Positions 1 to 9,000 are shown, numbered from the stretch's first letter. The stretch is DNA of 40,326 bases from Eggerthella sp. CAG:368 (GCA_000434775.1 FR895482.1:12110-52435), one strand, 5' to 3'. Numbers and translations are program-made. The notes: generated by a model not told the origin, from the sequence alone.

Positions 1-2
1 TA

Positions 3-494
3 TGCGATAGAAAACGCAAGACGTTTGTCTGGAGAAACCCTTACAATCCACTTGCCAATTGCACGAGCGAGCTCCTCTTTACCCTCTTCGCTAAAACCAT
101 GCTCCTCTTTTGGCGCAATAACATTTTCAGAATCGAGCGAATACCCCATATCTTCCGCACGCTGCATAAGCTCTGTGCGCTGTTCGGTCACAACAAGAGT
201 TGGCACCTCAATCGATTTAAGGCTCGCCGCCAAAGCGACCGACTCAACGCTGTTTCCAGCAACGATTATGGCAATATCACAGGGAGCTTCAACATCAGGC
301 GTTTGAGTTGGAAAATAACTGATCATGACACGGGAATTAGGCGATTCAGAATTGAAGCCCGAACGCACAAAAACCTGAAAATCAGAAGATGAACACTCAT
401 CGATAAAAAGATTAACGGCAACAACAGTTTTTTTTGCCTTCTCGATATCGAGTGCCGCACTAAACAATTCTCCAATATTGCTTGGCAATTTCAT
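3..494 (-). CDS. Hypothetical protein, N-terminal part (runs off the left edge); possibly a DUF697/YcjF-type protein
   Basis: An open frame starts with ATG at 494, 16 nt after the rodA stop, with a GGGGAT ribosome-binding site, and continues without a stop to the window edge (164 codons visible). The protein begins MKLPSNIGELF and alternates hydrophobic strands with helices in a Rossmann-like pattern, including CDIAIIVAGNS and PTLVVTEQ. No nucleotide-binding motif or membrane segment is visible in this part. The segment ending PDKRLAF recalls coriobacterial proteins annotated DUF697 that lie beside rodA, but that is from memory. Its role is unknown; its position suggests co-transcription with the rod-shape genes. 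Confidence 0.7.
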   Translation of the reverse strand, partial: MKLPSNIGELFSAALDIEKAKKTVVAVNLFIDECSSSDFQVFVRSGFNSESPNSRVMISYFPTQTPDVEAPCDIAIIVAGNSVESVALAASLKSIEVPTLVVTEQRTELMQRAEDMGYSLDSENVIAPKEEHGFSEEGKEELARAIGKWIVRVSPDKRLAFSIA

Positions 495-510
495 GACGCA
501 TCCCCAATCA

Positions 511-1692
511 CTAACGTCCGTTATGAGCCCAAACTGAATTAATAAGTCCCAGCATTACAAAGTTTACCAGCATAAACGACGATCCGTAACTCATAAAAGG
601 CAATGGAATACCAGTAATAGGCATAAGCCCGCACGTCATACCAATATTCTCAAGAACTTGGAATAACCACATTCCAACAATACAACAAACGATGATACTA
701 CCGAAAAGATCATTAGAGTTTCGTGCTATACGCAAACTCACAACAATCAACGCTATATAAAGAGCCATCAAGACCAAAGCCCCAACAAAACCGAACTCTT
801 CTGCGAAAACGCAGAAAACAAAGTCTGTCGGAGCCTCAGGTAAAAAGCCCAAGGAAGATTGAGTTGCCTGCATAAAGCCTTTTCCGAACAGCCCACCTGA
901 GCCAATGGCAATTTTTGCCTGCTGAAGGTTATAACCTTCACCCGAAAGGTCGTAACTTGAGTCCATAAATACCAACAAACGCGAACGCTGGTATTCCTTT
1001 AGGAGAACATCGCTACCCACTAAACTATCGATCACAGGGTCAATCAAGAACAGTCCCACAACCAAAGCAGCTACAATACCAACGGTTCCCACAATGAACT
1101 TCCAGTTAGCGCCACCTGCGATAAGAGCAAAAAGAGAAATGGCTAAATACACCATGCCCGTACCCGTATCGGGCTGCGTCATAACACAGATAAAGGGAAT
1201 GGCTAAGATACCCAAAGCCTTGAGATATTCACGTAAATCGTCAAGACGCCCCCCGTAGCGAGCCATAATACTTGCCGCCAGAAGAACAACCGTGATTTTA
1301 GCGAATTCACCTGGCTGAATTTGGATACCGATATTGACCCACGACTGAGCACCTTTTACTTCCACGCCAATGACAGGCAAGTGAGGCGAAAGAAGCAGCA
1401 CCACGTTGATAACAAGGAAGAGCGTGGTAAGACCACCTAGAACATGATAATCAATCCTTGAAACCACAATAAAAAGCACAATGCCAACAGCTACGCCCAT
1501 AGCCTGACGACTAAAGCTATACTCCGAATTGGCAGAGGTGGCAGAAAGCTGAACAAGCAATCCAACAAGCACGAGCGCACAGGCTACTGCTAAAAAGGAA
1601 GGGTTAAGATACTTAAAACGTTTTGGCTTATACGCCTTGGCCAAATCTGGATCTTGCGGTTTAACCGAGCTGATCTCATTCATTCGAGGCAT
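511..1692 (-). CDS. rodA: RodA, SEDS-family peptidoglycan glycosyltransferase
   Basis: This 393-residue polytopic membrane protein polymerises lipid II into glycan strands in the elongasome, working with PBP2. It has about ten hydrophobic segments after a hydrophilic N-terminal stretch of about 30 residues. SEDS hallmarks are visible: QPDTGTG, the loop with FLPEAPTDFVF carrying the catalytic-type Asp, and the C-terminal ITGIPLPFMSYGSS. The frame overlaps the 3' end of the PBP2 gene by 17 bp, or 8 bp if the second ATG (1683) is used, which implies translational coupling. The pairing with a class B PBP and mreBCD separates it from the division paralogue FtsW. Confidence 0.93.
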   Translation of the reverse strand: MPRMNEISSVKPQDPDLAKAYKPKRFKYLNPSFLAVACALVLVGLLVQLSATSANSEYSFSRQAMGVAVGIVLFIVVSRIDYHVLGGLTTLFLVINVVLLLSPHLPVIGVEVKGAQSWVNIGIQIQPGEFAKITVVLLAASIMARYGGRLDDLREYLKALGILAIPFICVMTQPDTGTGMVYLAISLFALIAGGANWKFIVGTVGIVAALVVGLFLIDPVIDSLVGSDVLLKEYQRSRLLVFMDSSYDLSGEGYNLQQAKIAIGSGGLFGKGFMQATQSSLGFLPEAPTDFVFCVFAEEFGFVGALVLMALYIALIVVSLRIARNSNDLFGSIIVCCIVGMWLFQVLENIGMTCGLMPITGIPLPFMSYGSSFMLVNFVMLGLINSVWAHNGR

Positions 1693-3778
1693 CGCTTGTT
1701 TCCTCCTCCCCAGTAGTTATTTTGCTCAATTCCTCATCGAGGGCTTTGTTGTCAAATTTTATTGCGGCATCCATAACCTTAGCGGCAACAGGAGATGCAA
1801 CAGAACCACCGCTGCCGCCTTCTTCAACACACATCGCAATAGCAAAACGAGGCTTTTCATAGGGAGCATAACAGGCAAACCATGCCAAATCTTGTTTGCC
1901 TGCAACCTCAGCAGTACCCGTTTTGGCTGCTGCGGTAAAATCAAGCCCACCAAAATCTTCGGCAACATCGGCACTTTCAAGCGTCACACCGTTAAGTGCA
2001 TCTCGCATGATCTTATAGTTCGCTTCATCAACATCAGGTCTTGAATCTTCAACGGTTTGGGCGGTAATGGCAATATCTCCCTGAGAATTTCTTACCTCAC
2101 GCAACAAATGGGGCTTCAAAAGCCTTCCCGTTGCAACAGCCGCATAAGCACGTACAACCTGAATAGGGGTTACCAAAACGTACCCCTGACCAATTGACAT
2201 GTTTGACATATCACCTGGAAGCCACTGAGCTTCGGCGGGAACATCGCGGAAATAGTTTGCCTTCCATTCGGGTGTGGGAATACGGCCCTCTGCCTCGCCT
2301 GATAAATCAATTCCCGTTACCTTTGCATAACCAAACTCTTTAATAAAGTCCTGCATGGCATCGTTTCCGATACTTTGACGAGCATTATAGAAATCGCGTG
2401 CAATTTCATAAAACACAACGTCACACGAAACAACAATGCCCTGACGAATGCCTAAGTACCCATGACCATTAAGCTCCCAGCAGTTTTGAGGATATTCTTC
2501 ACCAAAACCCGTCCAAGTGCCTGAGCAAAGCCAGGTTTTCTCCGAGTCTGCAAACCCGTAGGTCAAGCCAGCCAAACCCGTAAACGCCTTAAAACACGAC
2601 GCAGCAGGATACGTGCCAGCAATTGCACGATTCATAAGAGGATAATGCGATTCCTCTGTTTGATATTCATCCCATACTTCCTGAGAAATACCGCCGATGA
2701 AGTGTTCTGGTTCATAGGTGGGATAATTCGAAAGCGCAACAATCCCCCCCGTTTCAACATCCATACAAACAAGCGAAGCAGCAGTTCCTTTTTTGTTATC
2801 AATTAAATCTTTGAGCGCGAGATCAGCTATATGCTGAACCTTAGCACTCACCGTAAGATAAACATCGCTTCCTTTACTTGGAGCAGTTTCACTTACCACC
2901 TGCTGTACCGTACCCGAAGCATCAGTAATGAGTACTCGCTGACCATGATCGCCCGACAAAACAGAGTTATAGGTTTGTTCTACACCACTTTTACCAACCG
3001 CATCTCCGCTTTCAATATCCTGTCCTTCTGAAGCGTTGGAAAGATCTTCTTCTGAAGCTGTTCCTGTGTAACCCAAAAGATGAGCAGCAAGGGCACCATA
3101 CGGATAGGAGCGCGTAGTACGCATTTGTGTAGTAACACCCGGAAAGGCATCAATGTGCTCAGCAATAAATGCTGTTTCGCGCAAGGAAACATCACTTGCC
3201 ACCACGCGTTGTGACTGAGCTCCCGAAGAAGAGTCGAGCACACGATTACGAACAACATCATATGGAAGACCTAACAAAGCAGAAAGACGAAGTAATACGT
3301 CGTGATTATTTGCCACCTCAGCATCTGCTAAAACTGTTTGAACCTGCCTGTTAGTAACAAGAGCAATTCCATCGGCATCGTAAATTACACCTCGCGGCGC
3401 AGGGGTTTTAACGGTGGTATACAGATTTTCAGTTGCTTCTTCTCTGTATTGCGCGCTCGAAACAATCTGCAAGCTAAAAAGCTTGGCAGTAAGTGCTGCA
3501 AAAACACCTGCAACCAAAACACCGATTGCAAGAAAACGCGAACGATCTCCAGCCCCCGCAGAACTCGATCCAGCATAGGGAGAATGAGAAACCACCGTGG
3601 GGGAACCTGAAGTAACCTTAGGCATGTGAGAAGAAACACCCACCGAACTTATGGAATTCACTCTCATTTTCTTACTCGATCCCACCTTGCTCGACTGCGA
3701 TCGCACTCTAAAAATAATGAGAGCAACAACTGCAAGAACAACAATGGTTGCAAGAATTACGATAATCGCCAGCAGCAT
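1676..3778 (-). CDS. mrdA: Penicillin-binding protein 2 (class B PBP, elongation transpeptidase)
   Basis: This D,D-transpeptidase cross-links lateral-wall peptidoglycan with RodA. The protein has 700 residues. The three active-site motifs are SxxK at Ser394-Lys397 (SCFK), SCD at 451-453 in the SxN position, and KTG at 619-621. The PBP dimerisation domain lies at about 110-310. The start at 3778 is supported by TAGGAG seven bases upstream. This start gives two hydrophobic segments, residues 1-25 and about 81-105, separated by a basic Ser-rich linker, whereas most class B PBPs have a single anchor. The C-terminus ends in an acidic tail. The gene follows mreD with a 9-nt gap and overlaps rodA. 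Confidence 0.93.
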   Translation of the reverse strand: MLLAIIVILATIVVLAVVALIIFRVRSQSSKVGSSKKMRVNSISSVGVSSHMPKVTSGSPTVVSHSPYAGSSSAGAGDRSRFLAIGVLVAGVFAALTAKLFSLQIVSSAQYREEATENLYTTVKTPAPRGVIYDADGIALVTNRQVQTVLADAEVANNHDVLLRLSALLGLPYDVVRNRVLDSSSGAQSQRVVASDVSLRETAFIAEHIDAFPGVTTQMRTTRSYPYGALAAHLLGYTGTASEEDLSNASEGQDIESGDAVGKSGVEQTYNSVLSGDHGQRVLITDASGTVQQVVSETAPSKGSDVYLTVSAKVQHIADLALKDLIDNKKGTAASLVCMDVETGGIVALSNYPTYEPEHFIGGISQEVWDEYQTEESHYPLMNRAIAGTYPAASCFKAFTGLAGLTYGFADSEKTWLCSGTWTGFGEEYPQNCWELNGHGYLGIRQGIVVSCDVVFYEIARDFYNARQSIGNDAMQDFIKEFGYAKVTGIDLSGEAEGRIPTPEWKANYFRDVPAEAQWLPGDMSNMSIGQGYVLVTPIQVVRAYAAVATGRLLKPHLLREVRNSQGDIAITAQTVEDSRPDVDEANYKIMRDALNGVTLESADVAEDFGGLDFTAAAKTGTAEVAGKQDLAWFACYAPYEKPRFAIAMCVEEGGSGGSVASPVAAKVMDAAIKFDNKALDEELSKITTGEEETSDASNE

Positions 3779-3787
3779 AAAAAGCTC

Positions 3788-4315
3788 CTACCGAAAACGA
3801 TCGCTTCGAGATACAGACCAAACATCGGCGGTATCGTCGCCAAAGGAAAACTTGCGCGACAAAACAAAGAAGAGCGCACAGAAAACAAGGTTGTAAAGCG
3901 CCCCTGGAAAAACTCGATACAAAAGCAAATCAAAAAACCCTGCCTGATAACCAAGCAGCAAAAGAACAATTGCAATAAGCAATTCATACAACAAAACGCT
4001 GACTAAACAGGCAATAAGCGGCATAGAATACGACGTTTTATCCATAACTTCAAAGGCTCGAGAAAGCGCAAAGGAGGCAATCAGAAGCAGCAACGGAGTT
4101 AATCCAATAGGTGTTTGAGAGAGAAGGTCAGAGAGTAGACCCAACACAAATGCATAAACATAGGTAGTATCAGCCCTTCTGACAATCGAAAGAACCAACA
4201 CCAGTGCCACCAAAAAATTAGGCACCACCGATGAAAAAGAAATCAGTGGAGCAACTACAATTTGTAAAACAATAGCAATAGCTGCCGAAATAAGAGGAAC
4301 CAAACGTGGAGCCAT
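3788..4315 (-). CDS. mreD: MreD, rod-shape-determining membrane protein
   Basis: This 175-residue, almost wholly hydrophobic protein has five to six predicted membrane segments, which matches the MreD family (160-180 residues). MreD bridges MreC and the elongasome synthases in the membrane. Sequence conservation in the family is weak, so the call rests on size, hydrophobicity pattern and position between mreC and PBP2. The start codon overlaps the mreC stop as TAATG, which implies translational coupling. Confidence 0.88.
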   Translation of the reverse strand: MAPRLVPLISAAIAIVLQIVVAPLISFSSVVPNFLVALVLVLSIVRRADTTYVYAFVLGLLSDLLSQTPIGLTPLLLLIASFALSRAFEVMDKTSYSMPLIACLVSVLLYELLIAIVLLLLGYQAGFFDLLLYRVFPGALYNLVFCALFFVLSRKFSFGDDTADVWSVSRSDRFR

Positions 4316-5334
4316 TATTGCTCTCCTCCCGAAGAAGAATCGTTTGACTGTGAAGTATCCGTCTGAGCGTCAGATGAATTGCCATTTGATTGATTTGAAG
4401 ACGATTTTGCGTTGTTGAGTTTGTCAGGATTTACCGCATTCAAAACAGCGCTCGCAGAAGCCGAATCAGAAGAAGCAGCTCCTTCGTTACTCATTCCCAA
4501 AACAACAAGTACTTCACTTAGATTATTAAAAGAAGCGTTAGGTGTAACGATAATAGTGCGCGTAGCATCTCCAGGATACTGTTCAACGTGCGATACTAAG
4601 CCAACAACTAAGCCACGATAATACCCGCCGCCTAAACCGGAAGTAATAATCGCATCACCCTGTTTAACCTCAACCGAAGAATCAATTCCTTCAAGATAAA
4701 GAACACCTTCAACTGAACCGGTAAGAATTCCTTCTGCGCGAGAAGATTGGATAAGTACCGATACTCCACTTTGTGCATCTGTTAGCAAGCGTACTTGACA
4801 CGTTAGTGGCGTAACGGAAATTACCTGACCGATCACCCCTGTTGACCCCATAACAGGTAACCCAGAAACAACACCCGCATTAGAGCCAACATCGAGAGTA
4901 ATTACCTTGTTATACGAGTCTGCCGAATATCCAACGACGCGTGCAGAAACCGATGAAAATGCATAGGCATCTGAAAGATTAACAAGCGCTTCAAGACGCT
5001 GCGCTTCAAGACGGTATTCCTCAAGCTCAACAACCATCTGCGCCAACCGTTCATTGTTCTCTCTAAGCTGATTGAGAGAGGCATCACTTGCCGTTAAATC
5101 TTCGACCGACATTGAAGCAGAAGCTGCTAAGGAACCTACCGTTGCACCCGCTCCACTCAAAGGAGAAGTAACGGCCGATGTGGTATTTTGCAAAGAATGC
5201 AGCGGCCCATCCTCGCCTTCGCGAGAATACGCAATCACTAAAACCAGCGAAACAACTAGGAAGACAATAAGAAGAGTTTTTCCTCCAAGCTGGCCACCGA
5301 ACTGCATCGTTTTATTTTTTATCTTCAGGGCCAT
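4315..5334 (-). CDS. mreC: MreC, rod-shape-determining periplasmic scaffold
   Basis: MreC is a bitopic protein that activates PBP2/RodA. It is 339 residues long: a short cytoplasmic N-terminus, one membrane anchor at about 20-36, a coiled-coil stretch at about 85-118 containing RENNERL and LEEYRLEAQRLE, then the two beta-barrel-like subdomains (VVGYSADSYNK, SGLPVMGSTGVIGQV, GVLYLEGI). The last 50 or so residues are a low-complexity Ser/Asn/Gln tail, not part of the core fold. The gene lies 15 nt after mreB and overlaps mreD by one base. Confidence 0.92.
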   Translation of the reverse strand: MALKIKNKTMQFGGQLGGKTLLIVFLVVSLVLVIAYSREGEDGPLHSLQNTTSAVTSPLSGAGATVGSLAASASMSVEDLTASDASLNQLRENNERLAQMVVELEEYRLEAQRLEALVNLSDAYAFSSVSARVVGYSADSYNKVITLDVGSNAGVVSGLPVMGSTGVIGQVISVTPLTCQVRLLTDAQSGVSVLIQSSRAEGILTGSVEGVLYLEGIDSSVEVKQGDAIITSGLGGGYYRGLVVGLVSHVEQYPGDATRTIIVTPNASFNNLSEVLVVLGMSNEGAASSDSASASAVLNAVNPDKLNNAKSSSNQSNGNSSDAQTDTSQSNDSSSGGEQ

Positions 5335-5349
5335 TACTTAGGTGATCTC

Positions 5350-6405
5350 CTATTTTGATCTCATAAGAATCTGTTTAAGAGCGGTTGGAGTTTCCAGAAC
5401 CTTCAAACAACCATTCACAACATTGGTAAGTGCTGTTTCGCTCGTCCAAACAGGTATTTCAAGCTTGTTAGTAAGATAACGGTCAAGACCCGAAAGCAGC
5501 CCGCCACCTCCCGTAAGCAAAATGCCGTTAGAGATAATATCAGAAGCAAGGTCTGGATTTGTTTTCTTGAACGTTTCCTTAATATGAACAACCATTTCAT
5601 CAATTGGAGCTTGAAGAGCATCACGCACATCTTCAGACTGGATGGTTACCTCTTTGGGCTGTTCAGTAAGAACGTCCTGGCCAGAAATAATCATGTCGCG
5701 TTCGCGTCCGTCTTCAAAAGGAAGAATGGAGCCAATTTTGATCTTGATAACCTCTGCCGTGCGTTCACCAATCTTGATACCTAAAAGGTCACGCAAATGG
5801 ATAGCAATCGCTTCATCCATACGGTTTCCCGCAAGACGCAACGAAGAAGAAGTGACGATACCACCGAGAGAGATAACAGCAACTTCCGTTGTGCCACCAC
5901 CGATATCTACAACCATCGAGCCAGTTGGTTCAGTTACTGGAAGATCAGCACCCATAGCAGCAGCCATAGGCTCTTCAATTAAATAAGCTTGACGCGCACC
6001 AGCTTGAATGGTGGCCTCAAAAACCGCACGTTTCTCAACCGAAGTTGCGCCACAGGGGATGCAAACAACAATACGAGGCTTTGGCTGCCAAGGATAACGA
6101 CGAGGAGCCGCTTTATTAATGAAAGCAGATATCATTGCCTCGGTTACATCATAGTCAGCAATAACACCATCATGAAGAGGGTGCTCTGCCGAAAACGTAT
6201 CGGGTGTGTGGTTGATCATATTTTTAGCTTCATGACCAACTGCCAAAACACGATGCGTACTGCGTTCTATAGCTACAACTGAAGGTTCGTTAATCACAAT
6301 GCCCTGACCCGTGATACCTACCAGGGTATTAGCAGTACCCAAGTCAATCGCCATATCGTAAGACGATGACGAAGTAGCATTCTGTATAAAATCTAAAATC
6401 GACAT
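5350..6405 (-). CDS. mreB: MreB, actin-like rod-shape protein
   Basis: MreB forms membrane-associated filaments that orient lateral wall synthesis. At 351 residues the length is normal. Actin-fold nucleotide motifs are present: phosphate-1 DLGTANTLVG at 21-30, phosphate-2 DIGGGTTEV, and the adenosine motif LLTGGGGLL near the C-terminus. The start at 6405 has AAGGAA at the right distance. It is the first gene of the mreB-mreC-mreD-PBP2-rodA operon; the 627 nt upstream hold an IS remnant and a terminator, so transcription probably begins in that gap. I could not settle on a convincing promoter. Confidence 0.96.
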   Translation of the reverse strand: MSILDFIQNATSSSSYDMAIDLGTANTLVGITGQGIVINEPSVVAIERSTHRVLAVGHEAKNMINHTPDTFSAEHPLHDGVIADYDVTEAMISAFINKAAPRRYPWQPKPRIVVCIPCGATSVEKRAVFEATIQAGARQAYLIEEPMAAAMGADLPVTEPTGSMVVDIGGGTTEVAVISLGGIVTSSSLRLAGNRMDEAIAIHLRDLLGIKIGERTAEVIKIKIGSILPFEDGRERDMIISGQDVLTEQPKEVTIQSEDVRDALQAPIDEMVVHIKETFKKTNPDLASDIISNGILLTGGGGLLSGLDRYLTNKLEIPVWTSETALTNVVNGCLKVLETPTALKQILMRSK

Positions 6406-6531
6406 GCAAATTCCTTACAGTCTGAAAGTGCGAGTAACGATTCTACCATACGCTTTATCAGCAAACAGGAAATCCATAGTGGCATCAAAAATGGAAGAAT
6501 CCAATTTTTTATTGTATCGCACTTCCTCTTA

Positions 6532-6711
6532 ATGAACACTGCAAGATAAACAAGGATTGTAAGAGCGCATATGTTTCTCAATTTCTAAAAACAAACATAT
6601 ATCGTCCCTAATTTGGTTGTAGATGATTTTGCGCCTACACTTCAGCGTGAACACGATGTGATACTTGTGCATCCACTTCGTGTTCGACAGGCTATAGGCC
6701 TTCTTAACCAT
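6532..6711 (-). pseudogene. tnpA: Truncated TnpA (Y1 transposase) of IS200/IS605 type
   Basis: From ATG at 6711 the frame reads MVKKAYSLSNTKW followed by KYHIVFTLKCRRKIIYNQ, the usual start of IS200-type TnpA proteins (family wording: SLSHTKW, KYHIVF.PK.RR). After about 37 residues the similarity fades and the frame stops at about 59 residues. The HUH metal-binding motif and catalytic Tyr, normally around residues 60-130, are absent. An 8-bp inverted repeat (6569-6576/6593-6600) lies where the similarity ends. This is a non-functional fragment. Confidence 0.72.
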
Positions 6712-6851
6712 AGCCACCACCACCTTTCCGACTCGGATTTTGACGGCCTGAACAATCGTCAATATCCATCGGAAGGGTGGTTTTGCAAAGCAGATTGCCG
6801 TCCACCCGCATAGCGGGTGGGTTATCGCCTCTCGCGCCAAGGGCGCAGAGA
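6535..6851 (-). mobile_element. Remnant of an IS200/IS605-family insertion sequence (left end plus start of tnpA)
   Basis: Reading the minus strand, two subterminal hairpins come first. One spans 6830-6851 (CTCTC/GCGCC arms with one bulged base), the other is a perfect 8-bp stem, CCACCCGC at 6802-6809 with GCGGGTGG at 6813-6820. A truncated Y1 transposase frame follows. This arrangement, hairpin end then tnpA without terminal inverted repeats, is characteristic of IS200/IS605. The catalytic part of the transposase and the right end are missing, so the copy is dead. It occupies the mreB-ndk gap. The boundaries are approximate. Confidence 0.7.
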
Positions 6852-6866
6852 GCAGGTAGCCATACC

Positions 6867-6902
6867 AAAAACATAGCTCCGGCCTTTTTGGACCGGAGCT
6901 AT
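6867..6902 (-). terminator. Likely intrinsic terminator of ndk
   Basis: A 10-bp stem, ATAGCTCCGG with CCGGAGCTAT (6873-6882/6893-6902), encloses an A/T-rich loop. On the minus strand it is followed by G and five T at 6871-6867. It lies about 130 nt after the ndk stop. It could instead be an end structure of the adjacent IS remnant. Confidence 0.5.
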
Positions 6903-7032
6903 AAGTTCATAATCATTTACGAATCCACAGAGTAAAGAAAACTCGCATTTATCGATCACTCGATATGTCATATTTTCCTCTTATGTATTGGATAACAATT
7001 CCTCGTCTTAAAACACAGACAAACGAAAATCA

Positions 7033-7437
7033 TTAAGCAAAAAAGATACCGATTTCACGTTCTGCGGACTCAACTGAGTCAGAACCATGAATTACATTCT
7101 CATCCATGATCAGACCAAAATCACCACGAATGGTACCAGGAGCAGCTTCTGCTGGATTAGTAGCACCCATAAGAGAGCGGCACTTTAATACTGCACCTTC
7201 GCCTGAAACAACCATTTTTACTACAGGGCCGGAAGTGATGTACTCAATAAGACCATTGTAGAAAGGCTTACCCTCGTGTTCTTTGTAGTTAGCAGCAGCC
7301 TGCTCAGGGGTAACCATACCCATTTCCATGCGCTCGATCTTGAGGCCAGCACGCTCAAAACGGTTTACGATCTCACCGATATGACCATTTGCAACACCGT
7401 CAGGTTTGATCATGCTGTAGGTCTTTTCCATTGCCAT
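7033..7437 (-). CDS. ndk: Nucleoside diphosphate kinase
   Basis: The enzyme transfers the gamma phosphate from ATP to NDPs to balance nucleotide pools. From ATG at 7437 it is 134 residues, the usual size. The frame could extend to 7461, but GAAAGGAT is correctly placed only for 7437, giving MAMEKTYSMIKPDG. The catalytic His117 lies in the family motif NVIHGSDS, and the nucleotide-binding GATNP segment is intact. It appears monocistronic: an inverted repeat lies upstream (7463-7488) and a terminator-like hairpin downstream. Confidence 0.96.
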   Translation of the reverse strand: MAMEKTYSMIKPDGVANGHIGEIVNRFERAGLKIERMEMGMVTPEQAAANYKEHEGKPFYNGLIEYITSGPVVKMVVSGEGAVLKCRSLMGATNPAEAAPGTIRGDFGLIMDENVIHGSDSVESAEREIGIFFA

Positions 7438-7462
7438 ACGTTTTATCCTTTCAAAAATCACA

Positions 7463-7488
7463 CCGTAAAAGCATTTTAGATTTTACGG
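7463..7488 (-). repeat. Perfect inverted repeat between the TPR gene and ndk
   Basis: CCGTAAAA (7463-7470) and TTTTACGG (7481-7488) form an 8-bp stem with a 10-nt loop. On the minus strand TGTGATTTTTG follows. It lies after the TPR gene stop and just before the ndk ribosome-binding site, so it may be a weak terminator of the former or a leader structure of the latter. Confidence 0.45.
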
Positions 7489-7529
7489 CTCTTAACCTAA
7501 GTATCAACTAATGATTTTGTGTAATTGTC

Positions 7530-8876
7530 TTAGTTTTGCTGACTAGTAAAGTAGAGCGAAACACCACTAATCTTCCAGCCAATGCCGTCCCGAACAAGAG
7601 TGATGTCATAGGGAACCTCACCGCCACCTTCGGCAGTTGCTGTTACATACATATGAGCAGTAGTGAGATCGTTCGTTTCACCTTTAACCTCAACACTTGA
7701 ATCAGCAACAAGCATATCAGCGATGCGTGCCTTCTTAGTATCATCAACACTCGCAGCAAATACATCCGCATTTTCAGGATCGGCAAACAACTGAGAAACA
7801 ACGTCGTTTTTAGAAGGGAAACCATACCCTTGCGTATAGCCAAACAAACCTGCACCCAGCACAATGATAATAAGGAGTACAAGCACAAGAGCAACCTTTA
7901 GGCCACGGTTGCGATGCTTTTTCTTCGCTGCCGTTTTGCCCCAGTCCTCAAAACCAGAATCCTGAACAGCGAAAAAATCAGTCTGCTGTAAGTCGTTCGG
8001 ACCAATTTCACGCATAACATTGGTTTCAGAAAGTTGCATGGCACTGGAAGGCTGAACATCAGAAGCATCGTTATAGGCAACGGGAACACCATCACCTGAT
8101 ACATCCAAACCCGAAAGATCATTAAGCGAATCTAGGGTTTGCTCGACCTCATCAGTTGCACCAGCAGCAACTGCAGAAACTGCCCGCTGATAGTCAACAT
8201 TTGCCGCATCGTTAAACACATATGTTTTGTCAGCAAGAGCAGATTCGAAAGCACGAACCGCCTTGTTCATTTTTCCTGCAGCAACATACGCCTGACCCAT
8301 ATTGGCAAACATTTTGTTGCGAATAGCAGGAGCCATGTCAAACTGGAGAGCACTTTCATAGGAAGCGATTGCATCCATCGGACGATCAAGCGCCATAAAG
8401 CAAACACCAAGATTTAACAACGCTTTTGTTGGATCGGGGTTGGTTTCGTCGAGGGCAGCAGAACGAAATGCCGCGCCCGCCTCTGCAGATTTGCCAATTT
8501 TCAGCAACGAATTACCAAGCCCCATATAGGCCTTATGAGGAGTCTGATACTTAGGATCATCAATGGCCATCTGGAAATAGGTAACCGCATCGTCATAATC
8601 ATGCTGCGATGCATAGACCATACCGAGGTTGTAATTAACTGAACCTTGAGCATCATATGACGTATCTATCTTCGCCTGCGAATAGGCATGGATTGCTTCA
8701 TTGGGATCATGAAGTTTCACCAAGCAGTTGCCAATCTGGTGATAAAGCATACCAAGTTCACCAGGAGCGAGGGCAGCCGAAGTATCCTGCAGACAATTTG
8801 TGAATTGCGCAAGAGCTGTTTCGTAATCCTTTGAAACGTACGCGCTTCGTGCCTGCTGAAATAAATCGTTATTCAT
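7530..8876 (-). CDS. Membrane-anchored tetratricopeptide-repeat protein
   Basis: This is a 448-residue protein in three parts. Residues 1-235 contain about six TPR units (for example YNLGMVYASQHDYDDAVTYFQMA and GQAYVAAGKMNKAVRAFESA). An acidic linker and the basic KKKHRNRGLK precede a single membrane helix at about 328-346. Residues 350-448 should be outside the cell and end GWKISGVSLYF, reminiscent of small DUF4878-type secreted domains. TPRs inside and a compact domain outside suggest a scaffold spanning the membrane; no enzymatic motif is visible and the function is unknown. The start has GAGAGG upstream. Confidence 0.85.
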   Translation of the reverse strand: MNNDLFQQARSAYVSKDYETALAQFTNCLQDTSAALAPGELGMLYHQIGNCLVKLHDPNEAIHAYSQAKIDTSYDAQGSVNYNLGMVYASQHDYDDAVTYFQMAIDDPKYQTPHKAYMGLGNSLLKIGKSAEAGAAFRSAALDETNPDPTKALLNLGVCFMALDRPMDAIASYESALQFDMAPAIRNKMFANMGQAYVAAGKMNKAVRAFESALADKTYVFNDAANVDYQRAVSAVAAGATDEVEQTLDSLNDLSGLDVSGDGVPVAYNDASDVQPSSAMQLSETNVMREIGPNDLQQTDFFAVQDSGFEDWGKTAAKKKHRNRGLKVALVLVLLIIIVLGAGLFGYTQGYGFPSKNDVVSQLFADPENADVFAASVDDTKKARIADMLVADSSVEVKGETNDLTTAHMYVTATAEGGGEVPYDITLVRDGIGWKISGVSLYFTSQQN

Positions 8877-8980
8877 CGACGCATGGTCCTCTCTTATAAA
8901 AATGGGAATGAATCTATTTTACCCGACAAGAACAACTTCACCATCAGCGCAAAAAGACTTCACGGAACTAATGGTTTAGA

Positions 8981-8999
8981 CTAATCGCTTCCTGATTAG
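8981..8999 (-). repeat. Short inverted repeat after the cyclophilin gene
   Basis: CTAATC (8981-8986) and GATTAG (8994-8999) flank a 7-nt loop directly after the cyclophilin stop codon. There is no T-tract, so a terminator role is doubtful. Confidence 0.3.
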
Positions 9000-9000
9000 G

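Noticed and set aside
1637..2044. Plus-strand open frames opposite PBP2 and other genes across the window
   Set aside because: They are antisense shadows of well-supported genes, without ribosome-binding sites or recognisable protein features.
6529..6840. A continuous 103-codon open frame that could be called a hypothetical gene
   Set aside because: Its first 43 codons run through IS end hairpins and only the part from 6711 resembles a protein, an IS200-type TnpA start, so it is annotated as a remnant.
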